From Pontibacter diazotrophicus (GTDB lineage: Bacteria; Bacteroidota; Bacteroidia; Cytophagales; Hymenobacteraceae), in the NCBI RefSeq assembly GCF_003367245.1, contig NZ_QRGR01000009.1:124001-188000 (forward strand): 64,000 bases of DNA, written 5' to 3'. Each line of letters begins with the position of its first letter. Positions within the stretch are counted from its first letter, which is position 1. The notes beneath the pieces are model-generated. The model did no database searches. It saw only the letters and a list, made by a program, of their open reading frames with translations, and was not told where the DNA came from. The translations under genes and the position numbers were made by a program. Of the stretch, positions 45,024-55,584 are shown one piece after another.

Positions 45024-46528
45024 ATGGGAACAGACTACAGGTTGGAATAATAGGCGCCGGCTTTGCAGGGCTTGTGGCGGCTTTGCGTTTGAAAAAAAGT
45101 GGCAGAGATTCTTTTGTGATTTTTGAAAGGGCGGCAGAAGTAGGTGGCACCTGGCGCGACAATGTATACCCCGGCTGCGCCTGCGACATAGCCTCTCCGC
45201 TTTACTCCTTTGCCGATGAGCAAAACCCACAATGGAGCAAATTGTATTCTGAACAGCCTGAAATTCTGGAATACATTAAGAACGTGGTCGTCCGAAACAA
45301 CCTGTACCCGCACATCCGCTTCGGATCCGATGTGGTAGAGGCAAGGTTTCTGGAAGATAAGGCCTGCTGGCTGGTAACCGACAGGCAGGGAAACAGCACC
45401 ACTGTATCGATGCTGCTATTGGGAATGGGCCCCTTAAACCGAATAAACATTCCTGCCTTTCCAGGTCTGGAGTATTATCAAGGCACTTACTTTCACTCTG
45501 CGGAATGGGACACTAGCTATGATATAAGAGGAAAAAGAGTAGCCGTAATTGGCACAGGAGCCAGTGCCATACAAATTGTACCCAGTATCGCCCCAGAGGT
45601 AGCACACCTCACCGTGCTGCAACGAACACCAGCATGGGTTACTCCCCGCCACGATACAAGGTTCAGCCGGTTTAGCAGGTGGCTGTTCAAAAAAATCCCT
45701 CTGCTGCAAAGACTTCAGCGGGAGATTATTTAATGGGCGAATGAGTTTATTGGACTTGGCTTTACAGGCCACAAGAGAATAAACAGGTTCTTTGCGGGCG
45801 TGTCGTTACGCAAATTGAAAAAAGAAGTAAATGACCCTGCCATACGTGAAAAGCTCACGCCAAACTATACCATCGGGTGCAAGCGCATTCTCCGCTCTGA
45901 TGATTATTATCCGACATTTAACCGCTCAAATGTAAAACTGGTAACAGAAAGCATCGAACGGTTTACGCCGCAGGGCATTGTGACGGCAGACGGCACCGAG
46001 CACCAACTGGATGCTGTTGTTTTCGGAACCGGCTTTGTCGCCGCCGATATGGACTTTTATACCCAAATTATTGGTAGAGACGGGCGTAACCTGATTGCTG
46101 AATGGAAGGATAAAGGTGCGGAAGTTTACTTGGGCACCACCGTTTCCGGTTATCCTAACCTCGCCTTTATCCTGGGCCCAAACACAGGCCTGGGCCATAA
46201 CTCCGTTGTACTCATGATGGAGGCGCAAATGAATTATATCATGCAGTACATAGCTTACCTGGAAGAAAGCGGAAATGGCCTTTACCTGGATGTGAAAGAG
46301 CAGGAACAGCAGGCATATAATGAAAGGCTGCAGGAGCAATTCGAGGGTACCGTCTGGACTTCTGGTTGTAAAAGCTGGTACGTGAACAAGAACGGGAAAA
46401 ATACCACCTTATATCCCAGGCTTGTCACTACCTTCCAAAAGCAGATGAAAAACTTTAATCCTGCTGCTTACCACCTGCAACAAAAGATAAAAGAGCCTGC
46501 TACGAGCCCTGTTTTAGAAAAGGATTGA
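45024..46528 (+). pseudogene. Broken Baeyer-Villiger-type FAD monooxygenase
   Basis: The ATG at 45024 reads MGTDYRLE and stops, but removing a one-base shift near 45040-45043 joins it to VGIIGAGFAGLVAALRLKKS, the FAD Rossmann motif. The frame then runs to 45733, where TAA interrupts an otherwise continuous sequence (REII, stop, WANEFIGLGFTGHKRINRFF), and continues to 46528. Family signatures are intact around the lesions: GxGxxG twice (GIIGAG, VIGTGASAIQIV) and the fingerprint YQGTYFHSAEW, close to FxGxxxHxxxW. Total length of about 500 codons is normal for the family. Two independent lesions indicate a pseudogene, unless they are sequencing errors. Confidence 0.85.
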
Positions 46529-46538
46529 AAATAAAAAA

Positions 46539-46559
46539 GCACTCTACAGGATAGAGTGC
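46539..46559 (+). terminator. Hairpin after the monooxygenase pseudogene
   Basis: GCACTCTA (46539-46546) pairs with TAGAGTGC (46552-46559) around a 5-base loop, with an A-run before it and CTTTCC after. It lies 11 bases beyond the stop. The rest of 46560-46788 is AT-rich with no supported gene. Confidence 0.6.
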
Positions 46560-46788
46560 CTTTCCAAGCTATGAAAACAAACTTAATGTACAAACATACG
46601 ATATACACGCCAGTATACCAAATCAATAATAGCTATCTCGTTATAGAAAAAACCTATAATATAACTCAGATAAGCGCTAAAGCGTTTATGATGGTATCTC
46701 ATCTCCAGAACTTCATAAAAAATTATAAAGTCTCGAATAAGGGAAGCATTTACCGGCATCCTGCCGCCTGACGATCTTCTGACACAGC

Positions 46789-48180
46789 TTACTTTAGTAC
46801 GTCCAGTACCTTATACATTTTCCTGACAACAGATCCTGAAGAACCATTATAGTTGTTGACAAGGAAGGCGAAAACATACTCATTCCCGTCTTTCGCCTTG
46901 TGATAGCCACAATACCCTTTTACTCCACGGATGGTACCGCTTTTCATTTTCATACCGTTGTAGACCGGCAGCGAAGCATAAAAACCACCAAACCAGGGCT
47001 GCTTTCTGGCATGTTGCAGAATGCTGGCCTGGGCATGTGTTGTCACGCGGTTTTGGGGCGATAGACCTGAACCATCCACTATGTTCAGTTCCGTATCCGG
47101 TATACCTTGCTGTTTCCAGTACTTCCTGATTTGCTCTACTCCTTTATCTGTAGAACCAGCACCACTGCTTTTAGCGGCAATCGTTTTCACCAGGGCCTCG
47201 CCATACAGGTTCACGCTTTTCCTGTTAAACCAGTAGATGATGCTATCCAGTGGAGGAGATGTTATGGTATAAAATGTAGTATGCTTCGCTAATGGAGTCT
47301 TACCACCCGCTAATGCCTTTCCCGGGCTTTTGATACCCACCCCGGATAAGACATGCTGCAACGTGATAACAAACTGGTCTGAAGCAGCAGGGATGGCACC
47401 TGATATCTTGAACCTGCTTTCGTTTACTGGTATAGTGCCCCTGATTACTCCGGAGGCGGCATTTAACGGGAAGTAAATATAGGCGTTATCGCCAGTACCC
47501 GCCGCCGCAGAAGTAAGCTCTGAGCGCAGGGTATACCCTTCGATTTTGGGCAGCATAGCCACAATTGTCACCGGGTCGCCTATCTTCGAACCAGATTTCA
47601 GGAGAACATCATACTGGTTTTCCCGCCAGTTCAGCTTTGCAGGTCCTGCCCCATAGTAGTTTCCAATGTCCTGCCACATCCAGCCATCAGGAATGGTTTC
47701 CTCATCCCAAGCTTCATTGTCTACCAAAACAGAGCTGATGTTTTTTATACCTTGCTTCTGAATAGCCTGTGCTATTCCCTTCAGCACAACATCTTCTTTC
47801 GTGGTGCGCCACCGCCAGCTTCCGAAGGTTGGGTCTCCGGCAGGCACAATTAATAGAGAGGCATCCTCCCCTGCTTTGTGAAGGGCAAAGTTCGTTTTAT
47901 ACTGGAAGCCTTCTCCTAAAAGCTCATAGGCACTTGCACTGGTTATCACCTTCATAGTAGAAGCCGGTGCCAGGCCAAGCAGCCCGTTTTGCTCATAAAC
48001 CACTTTGCCGGTTTTAGCATCCATCACATACAAAGACGCTATGCCATTGCGGAGTTGCGGGTCGTTCTGGAATGCCTCAAAGGCCGCAGAAAGCTGCCCG
48101 GAAACGGATTGTGAGAGCGCCAGAGAGTGTACAAAGGCGCATAATACGATAAGGGTCGTTCTTAACATGAATTGTAACAT
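46789..48180 (-). CDS. dacB: D-alanyl-D-alanine carboxypeptidase / endopeptidase (PBP4 type)
   Basis: This 463-residue periplasmic penicillin-binding protein of the S13 (DacB/PBP4) family trims or opens peptidoglycan cross-links. It has a signal peptide (about 1-23, ALSQ), SxxK motif STMK in LAPASTMKVITSA, the SxN equivalent SVN in FNRKSVNLYGEAL, IVDGSGLSPQNRVT, and the KSG box in KMKSGTIRGVKGY. Length fits the family, which has extra domains inserted between the first two motifs. It is a single gene with no close same-strand partner. Confidence 0.92.
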   Translation of the reverse strand: MLQFMLRTTLIVLCAFVHSLALSQSVSGQLSAAFEAFQNDPQLRNGIASLYVMDAKTGKVVYEQNGLLGLAPASTMKVITSASAYELLGEGFQYKTNFALHKAGEDASLLIVPAGDPTFGSWRWRTTKEDVVLKGIAQAIQKQGIKNISSVLVDNEAWDEETIPDGWMWQDIGNYYGAGPAKLNWRENQYDVLLKSGSKIGDPVTIVAMLPKIEGYTLRSELTSAAAGTGDNAYIYFPLNAASGVIRGTIPVNESRFKISGAIPAASDQFVITLQHVLSGVGIKSPGKALAGGKTPLAKHTTFYTITSPPLDSIIYWFNRKSVNLYGEALVKTIAAKSSGAGSTDKGVEQIRKYWKQQGIPDTELNIVDGSGLSPQNRVTTHAQASILQHARKQPWFGGFYASLPVYNGMKMKSGTIRGVKGYCGYHKAKDGNEYVFAFLVNNYNGSSGSVVRKMYKVLDVLK

Positions 48181-48261
48181 CCCCTTAAATTAAGAAAAAC
48201 AAGCTTAGTAACAGTATAAAATGCAGCGGCCATAAGTACGAATACTTTTAAATATCTTCAA

Positions 48262-48305
48262 AACCAGAGAGGGTGAAGGATTTATACCCTTCACCCTCTC
48301 TGGTT
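48262..48305 (-). terminator. Terminator between GH97 and dacB
   Basis: An 18-bp perfect stem (48262-48279 with 48288-48305) has an 8-base loop. It lies 15 bases beyond the stop of the leftward GH97 gene and isolates it from dacB. Confidence 0.8.
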
Positions 48306-48320
48306 GATTATGGCTGCATT

Positions 48321-50576
<2,256 letters not shown>

Positions 50577-51061
50577 TTACAAAGAACCGGGACTTTACAA
50601 ACAACAGCAATTCACCTATACCGAATGTAGAACAAATTAGGCTTTCACAAATATTAAATCATTTAAAATCAGTAATTTAATTAAATTTATAAGTACAGAT
50701 TGAGTAGCTGAAATGTAGCTGATTTTTAGAGATCACACTATCTGTTATCTTATACAACACCCATATTTTCCAGAGACATTTACTCTGTCTAAGCTACCGT
50801 GGTGACTGTTCATCCAGCGGCATCATACCCACTGTTTCATAGTGCTTGTCTTAGCTCTCAAGGCCGAGCGGCCTCGTCTTCGGGCATCGCGCTGTGCATT
50901 TGAAGCTGCCTCCGCTCTGCTCCGGCTGCCTCGCTATCGCTCAGCACCGCATCAAATACAAGGCGCTCAACCCAAAGACTGGAAACACCTTCACTCCGTG
51001 CTGACTGGTTTTGCTTTCAAGAATAACAATGAAAAAGGTCTAAAGCAAATTGAAGAAGCAG

Positions 51062-51097
51062 ACTCCCCTCCTTGGACAAGGAGGGGCAGGGGTGGTT
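51062..51097. repeat. C-rich interspersed palindromic repeat, copy 2 (inverted)
   Basis: ACTCCCCTCCTTGGACAAGG then AGGGGCAGGGGTGGTT is the reverse complement orientation of the copies at 14581, 56831 and 59881. Confidence 0.78.
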
Positions 51098-51204
51098 GGA
51101 CCCGGTACAACAGAAAAAACAAAGGTACTATGGAGGAACCTTTAGGAGGTGTATTATAAAAGTGACGAAAACAGGTTAAACAGGTGCATTCTATCATAAA
51201 AACA

Positions 51205-51240
51205 GAAACGCTATGCCCCCATAACAGGTCATAGCGTTTC
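51205..51240 (-). terminator. Terminator at the 3' end of the paa operon
   Basis: An 11-bp stem pairs GAAACGCTATG (51205-51215) with CATAGCGTTTC (51230-51240). On the minus strand it is followed by a T-rich TGTTTTTATG. It lies 65 bases beyond the stop of the last paa-operon gene. Confidence 0.75.
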
Positions 51241-51305
51241 AGGAAGTGATGTGGCTGAATTCGCTGTCTTTAAAGCAGAAGATGCAGTTATCAGCAGAAC
51301 GCTGC

Positions 51306-52088
51306 TTATTTCTTTTCTTTAAAAGAACGGATGAAATTGCGGGTAAAGTCAGACAAAACAAGAGTGCCACTAATGCCTGCCCGTTCTATAAGTAGTTTGT
51401 CCCAGTGCTCTGTTCCCTGCCAGAACACTTCCTTCATTGCCTTGAGTGCAGCAGGGCTGTAGGTGGCCAGCCTGGCAGCAAAGGCCTGTACGGCGGCATC
51501 CATCGCTTCTGTTGTTTCATACACATCTGCATACAAACCTTTTTCTTTGGCCCACTCCGCTGAGCGGAACTCTGCTGCATCAAGTGAAAGCTGGGAAAAA
51601 GCGGATAGTCCGATTTTTCTTTCTACTGCCGATCCCACTACAAAAGGGCCGATGCCTAGTGCCAGTTCACTTAGCTTGATGGACGCATGCTGTGTTGCAA
51701 AGCAGTAGTCAGTGGAGGCCGCTACCCCTACGCCCCCGCCAATTGCTTTTCCCTGCACCCTGCCGATGATGATCTTGCCGGAGGTACGGCAGGCATTAAT
51801 AACTTTTGCAAAGCCGGAAAAAAACGCCAGGCCCTGCTCCTTGTTCTCGATAGCCATCAACTCATCAAAACTGGCACCAGCGCAAAACGTACGTTCTCCC
51901 CCACTTTTCAGCACAATCACTTTCGTTTGCTCTTCCTGACTTGTTCTTGTAATCGTTTCAGCTAATTCATCGAGTAGCGCACCTGGCAAGGAGTTATGCG
52001 ATGGGTGAAAAAATGTAATGGTAGTAACACCCTGCTCATCAGTTGTTGCCTCTACTGTACCGGTTGCTGTTGTATCTGATATGCTCAT
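51306..52088 (-). CDS. Enoyl-CoA hydratase/isomerase family protein
   Basis: This 260-residue crotonase-fold enzyme is the last gene of the phenylacetate operon. The oxyanion-hole segments are TFCAGASFDELM and QGKAIGGGVGVAAS. The Glu matching the first catalytic residue of enoyl-CoA hydratases is in LSELALGIG, but the usual second Glu, about 20 residues later, is not evident in VERKIGLSAFSQLSL. It could hydrate 2,3-dehydroadipyl-CoA (the PaaF role), or be a related hydratase such as the methylglutaconyl-CoA type. The operon position favours the first and sequence leaves it open. It follows paaZ across a 156-base gap holding 7-bp repeats. Confidence 0.78.
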   Translation of the reverse strand: MSISDTTATGTVEATTDEQGVTTITFFHPSHNSLPGALLDELAETITRTSQEEQTKVIVLKSGGERTFCAGASFDELMAIENKEQGLAFFSGFAKVINACRTSGKIIIGRVQGKAIGGGVGVAASTDYCFATQHASIKLSELALGIGPFVVGSAVERKIGLSAFSQLSLDAAEFRSAEWAKEKGLYADVYETTEAMDAAVQAFAARLATYSPAALKAMKEVFWQGTEHWDKLLIERAGISGTLVLSDFTRNFIRSFKEKK

Positions 52089-52107
52089 CGTTTTTTATTT
52101 AGACACA

Positions 52108-52228
52108 AGTAGCAAGACACAGGATATTAGACTTTAGATTATAAGTACTTGGCACTTATTGCTTCATTTTACTAATGAAGAACTCCAACCTGATTAAGGA
52201 AAGAGCAAAAGTTTTGTGTCTTGCTACT
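52108..52228. repeat. Wide inverted repeat and 7-bp repeats between paaZ and the hydratase gene
   Basis: AGTAGCAAGACAC (52108-52120) is the exact reverse complement of GTGTCTTGCTACT (52216-52228), 95 bases apart. TTAGACT-TTAGATT, two copies of the 7-bp unit also seen at 58608, lies at 52127-52140 inside it. Confidence 0.6.
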
Positions 52229-52244
52229 GGTGCCCTGTATCTCT

Positions 52245-54296
52245 TTATTTTTGATTTAACTTCTTCACCATTGTTAATATAGTGGCTATCGCTACGGTCT
52301 CGCCGGTTTCGTCGGTTACATCTACCAGCCATTTCACAATGCCTTTTGCCACGTCGTCTTCGCTGCGCTTCTCCTGGCCCACCTTTTCTTTGCACGTAAG
52401 CTTCACGCCGATGGTCATGCCCGGATACACTGGTTTCGTGAAGCGGCACTCTTCCAGGCCGTAGTTCAACAATACCGGTCCTTTTTTTGGATGCACGAAC
52501 ATGCCCGCCGCCTTCGACAGGATATAATACCCGTGGGCCACCTTACCTTCGAACAGTGTTCCCTCCAGGGAAGTAGCATCCACGTGCGCATAGAAGTGAT
52601 CTCCTGACACGTTTGCGAAGTTCGCAATATCCGCCTCTGTCACAGTATGATTATGCGTGACGTATGTTTCCCCTATCTCCAGCTCTTCGAAGTACCGCTG
52701 GAAAGGATGCTTATCATATTCTACCTGCTTTGCGCCCTTCTGGTACACGCCTGTGATAGCCGTTACCATAGTGGGAGAACCCTGTATGGCAACACGCTGC
52801 ATGAAGTGCTTTACACCCCGTATGCCGCCCATTTCCTCGCCACCACCTGCTCTGCCCGGTCCGCCATGAATCAGCATGGGCATGGGAGAACCGTGGCCGG
52901 TGCTTTCCTTGGAACACTCCTGGTTGAGCACCAGAATACGGCCGTGGTGTGTGGCAGCGCCAATAGCATATTCCTGCGCGATGGCAGGGTCGGCAGTGGC
53001 AATGGAGGATACCAGGGAGCCTTTGCCCATTTTAGTTATTTCAATTGCCTCGTCTAAGGTCTTGTAAGGCATGATAGTCGCTACCGGTCCGAAGGCTTCT
53101 ACTTCATGGGTGTCGGTGTAGCGGAACGGTTGCTCGTTCAGCATCACGATAGGCGAAATGAAAGCGCCTTTTTCAGGGTCTGCCCCAATCAGATCTACTT
53201 TCTCCAGGTCGCCATACACAATGGGCGTCTGCTTCGCCAGTTCCTTCACATTGCTTCGCAGTCGCTCCAGCTGTTCTCTTCCCACAATAGCGCCCATGCG
53301 TACGCCTTCTGCCTGCGGATCGCCGATGCCCGTTTTAGAGAGTTCCTTTCCCAGGGCTATCTGTACGTCCTCCACCAGCTTCTCCGGTACTATGGCCCGT
53401 CGGATGGCCGTACATTTCTGACCTGCTTTAGACGTGATTTCCTTGCGTATTTCCTTGATGAACAAATCAAACTCAGGCGTCCCGGGCACTGCATCCGCCC
53501 CCAATACTGCACTGTTCAGAGAATCTGCTTCCATGGTGAAAGGAACCGCTTCCTCTATCAGCCTTGGGTGTGCTTTCAGCTTGCGCCCTGTGCTGGCAGA
53601 ACCCGTGAACGTAACCACATCCTGATAGGTCACATGGTCCAGGATGCCTTCTCCGGTGCCCGTTACCAATTGCAGCGCACCCTCCGGTAATATCTTTGAA
53701 TTGATGATTTCTCTTACAACCGCTTCTGTGAGAAAGGCCGTGATGGGAGCCGGTTTTACAATGGCGGGCATACCTGCCAGCAGGTTCACGGCTATTTTCT
53801 CCAACATTCCCCACACCGGGAAATTATAGGCGTTGATGTGGATGGCTACCCCTTCCTTCGGCACCAGGATATGATGCCCCATAAACGTCCCGCCCTTCGA
53901 CAAGCCAATGGGTTCATCTTCTACATAATGCGGTTTGTCCGGGAATTTGCGGCGCAGGGAGGCATAGGCAAATAAATTACCGATACCGCCCTCAATGTCC
54001 ACCCAACTGTCGGCACGGGTGGCACCTGTGCGGTAGCTGAGTTTATAAAAAGCCTCCTTTTTTTCTATCAGGTACAGCGCCAGCGCTTTCAGCATCAGGC
54101 CGCGCTCCTGGAAGGTCATCTTCCGAAGCGCTTTGTTGCCTTTACTGCGGGCATACTGCATCATTGCTTCAAAATCAAGCCCACCGCTATAGGCGGTATA
54201 AATCAAGTCACCGGTCACGGCATCCAGTAGCTGGCTCTCTTGTCCTGAACCGGGAGTCCATTGCCCTAAGGCGTAGTTTTGCAGTTGATTTGCCAT
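52245..54296 (-). CDS. paaZ: Bifunctional oxepin-CoA hydrolase / aldehyde dehydrogenase PaaZ
   Basis: This 683-residue fusion enzyme of aerobic phenylacetate degradation opens the oxepin ring and oxidises the resulting semialdehyde. The N-terminal aldehyde dehydrogenase domain (about 1-515) has catalytic Cys295 in KAGQKCTAIRRA, the general-base Glu near residue 256 in FTMEADSLN, and FTGSASTGRKL. The C-terminal MaoC-like hydratase domain (about 530-683) has FEELEIGETYVTHNHTVTEA and the active-site SGDHFYAH. Length and order match PaaZ. The gene follows paaY but is separated from it by an inserted RAYT element, so transcription must pass through that element. Confidence 0.96.
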   Translation of the reverse strand: MANQLQNYALGQWTPGSGQESQLLDAVTGDLIYTAYSGGLDFEAMMQYARSKGNKALRKMTFQERGLMLKALALYLIEKKEAFYKLSYRTGATRADSWVDIEGGIGNLFAYASLRRKFPDKPHYVEDEPIGLSKGGTFMGHHILVPKEGVAIHINAYNFPVWGMLEKIAVNLLAGMPAIVKPAPITAFLTEAVVREIINSKILPEGALQLVTGTGEGILDHVTYQDVVTFTGSASTGRKLKAHPRLIEEAVPFTMEADSLNSAVLGADAVPGTPEFDLFIKEIRKEITSKAGQKCTAIRRAIVPEKLVEDVQIALGKELSKTGIGDPQAEGVRMGAIVGREQLERLRSNVKELAKQTPIVYGDLEKVDLIGADPEKGAFISPIVMLNEQPFRYTDTHEVEAFGPVATIMPYKTLDEAIEITKMGKGSLVSSIATADPAIAQEYAIGAATHHGRILVLNQECSKESTGHGSPMPMLIHGGPGRAGGGEEMGGIRGVKHFMQRVAIQGSPTMVTAITGVYQKGAKQVEYDKHPFQRYFEELEIGETYVTHNHTVTEADIANFANVSGDHFYAHVDATSLEGTLFEGKVAHGYYILSKAAGMFVHPKKGPVLLNYGLEECRFTKPVYPGMTIGVKLTCKEKVGQEKRSEDDVAKGIVKWLVDVTDETGETVAIATILTMVKKLNQK

Positions 54297-54369
54297 ATGG
54301 TTTTAAGTCTTTTCTTAGTTCTTTTTGTTTTTATTGCAATGTACAGCAGCTTTGACAGGAATCACACCA

Positions 54370-54382
54370 GCCCCAGCGGGGC
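54370..54382. repeat. RAYT-associated palindrome, downstream copy A
   Basis: GCCCCAGCGGGGC followed by GTCCTGTT. Read on the minus strand it is AACAGGAC then GCCCCGCTGGGGCT, nearly identical to the copy at 54919-54931. Confidence 0.85.
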
Positions 54383-54417
54383 GTCCTGTTGATAGAATGG
54401 ATACACTTCACCGCAAA

Positions 54418-54430
54418 GCTCCAGAGGAGC
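54418..54430. repeat. RAYT-associated palindrome, downstream copy B
   Basis: GCTCCAGAGGAGC followed by GACCTGTT. It keeps the palindromic design and the AACAGG flank of the family but differs in the stem. It starts 48 bases from copy A and 19 bases beyond this copy's flank end lies near the transposase stop at 54449. Confidence 0.7.
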
Positions 54431-54448
54431 GACCTGTTAACTTCACAC

Positions 54449-54901
54449 TCAACTGAACAGGTATTTCTCATTATATTCCACCTCAAACTTCTCCAAAAAT
54501 GCGAGGTACTCTTCTTTAAATGTTCGCTTCTTGTGATGTTCCTCCTGGTTTAGGATATACTGTATTACATCCTGCAATTGGGAATGTGCATAAGAAAATG
54601 CGCCAAAGCCTTCCTGCCATTCGAAATTGCCTCTAACCCATTCTTTATCCTTGATGAACTTTGAGGAGTTAGCCTTTATATCTCTCACTAAGTCCGATAA
54701 GGGTATATCCGGCCTCAGGCCAACCAGAATATGACAATGATCAGGCATGCAGTGAATGGCAATTAGCTTGCAATTCCTCTGTTGAACAATACCTGTGATA
54801 TACTTCTGCAGCTCTTCCTTATGTTCTTTAGAAATCAGATTTTCCCTGCCTTTCACTGCGAAAACAATTTGGATGTAGAGCTGTGTATAAGTATTTGCCA
54901 T
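54449..54901 (-). mobile_element. REP-associated tyrosine (RAYT/IS200-like) transposase
   Basis: This 150-residue single-strand transposase starts at ATG 54901 (MANTYTQLYIQIVFAVKGRE). The longer frame to 54988 would translate the repeats upstream and is rejected. The metal-binding HUH motif is HCH in CMPDHCHILVG (about residues 61-67), and the candidate nucleophilic Tyr is in LQDVIQYILNQ (about 118). The ordinary end sequences of an IS200 element are not visible. Instead the gene is bracketed by two palindromic repeats on each side, as in RAYT genes that act on REP sequences. It sits inside the phenylacetate operon between paaY and paaZ, oriented with it, so the operon has tolerated the insertion. 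It appears intact. Confidence 0.88.
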
Positions 54902-54918
54902 TGATGTTTTAACAGGCC

Positions 54919-54931
54919 GCCCCGCTGGGGC
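54919..54931. repeat. RAYT-associated palindrome, upstream copy C
   Basis: AACAGGCC then GCCCCGCTGGGGCT. It lies 17 bases before the transposase start codon. Confidence 0.85.
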
Positions 54932-54967
54932 TAATTTCTTTTCAGCGATTGAAACTATCGACAGTAC

Positions 54968-54980
54968 GCCCCGCTGGGGC
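54968..54980. repeat. RAYT-associated palindrome, upstream copy D
   Basis: ACAGTAC then GCCCCGCTGGGGCT, starting 49 bases from copy C and ending 7 bases before the paaY stop. Confidence 0.85.
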
Positions 54981-54987
54981 TTTATCA

Positions 54988-55581
54988 TTACCCTTTACTC
55001 TCATTCCAGGTTTTATAACCACCTACCTGCTTTTTCCTATCCGCAGGTACTTCTCTTAAGGGCTCACACGGCTTTAGGGTGGCGTGACAATCGGTGGGAA
55101 GCTGCATGTAGACGTGTGTGCCTTTTGTCTTCCAGCCAATCATTTCATCGCTTACCTGCTTGATGATTTTGTGCGGGTTGCCTACTACTAAGCTGCGCGG
55201 CGGAATTTTCTCGTCTGCTTTGATGAAACTCAACGCACCTACGATGCTTTCATCACCTAATTCCACCCGGTCCATCACCACGGCATTCATGCCGACAAGT
55301 ACATTCCGGCCAACGGTGGCGCCGTGAATAATAGCGCCATGGCCAATGTGCGCCATCTCTTTCAGCAGCACCGTTACCCCCGGAAACACGTGGATGGTAC
55401 AGTTCTCCTGCACGTTGCAATTATCTTCTATCACAATCTGTCCCCAGTCGCCCCGGATAGCGGCACCCGGACCGATGTAGACATTTTTGCCGATGATGAC
55501 ATTGCCCGTCACGGCTGCCTGTGGGTGCACGAATGCGCTTTCGTGCACGACTGGTTTATACCCGTTGAACTCGTAAATCAT
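54988..55581 (-). CDS. paaY: Phenylacetate-pathway protein PaaY (gamma-carbonic anhydrase-like)
   Basis: This 197-residue left-handed beta-helix protein has hexapeptide repeats (VIIGKNVYIGPGAAI, NVLVGMNAVVMDRVELG) and three metal-binding His positions around NCTIHVFPG, MAHIGHGAIIHGA. The family is related to gamma-carbonic anhydrases; in phenylacetate degradation PaaY is reported to act as a thioesterase that relieves dead-end CoA thioesters. C-terminal residues (RKKQVGGYKTW) match the family tail. It overlaps the operon closely: its ATG lies 3 bases beyond the stop of paaJ. Confidence 0.92.
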   Translation of the reverse strand: MIYEFNGYKPVVHESAFVHPQAAVTGNVIIGKNVYIGPGAAIRGDWGQIVIEDNCNVQENCTIHVFPGVTVLLKEMAHIGHGAIIHGATVGRNVLVGMNAVVMDRVELGDESIVGALSFIKADEKIPPRSLVVGNPHKIIKQVSDEMIGWKTKGTHVYMQLPTDCHATLKPCEPLREVPADRKKQVGGYKTWNESKG

Positions 55582-55584
55582 AGC

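Noticed and set aside
46556-46771. 71-codon open frame after the monooxygenase pseudogene
   Set aside because: Begins within terminator sequence in an AT-rich gap; composition is not coding-like and no motif is visible.
50842-51159. Plus-strand open frame of 105 codons before the hydratase gene
   Set aside because: It runs through the C-rich palindromic repeat and the GC-rich island, so the open frame is explained by repeats rather than a protein.
54902-54988. N-terminal extension of the RAYT transposase
   Set aside because: The extra 29 codons translate the two upstream palindromes; the family N-terminus begins at the ATG at 54901.
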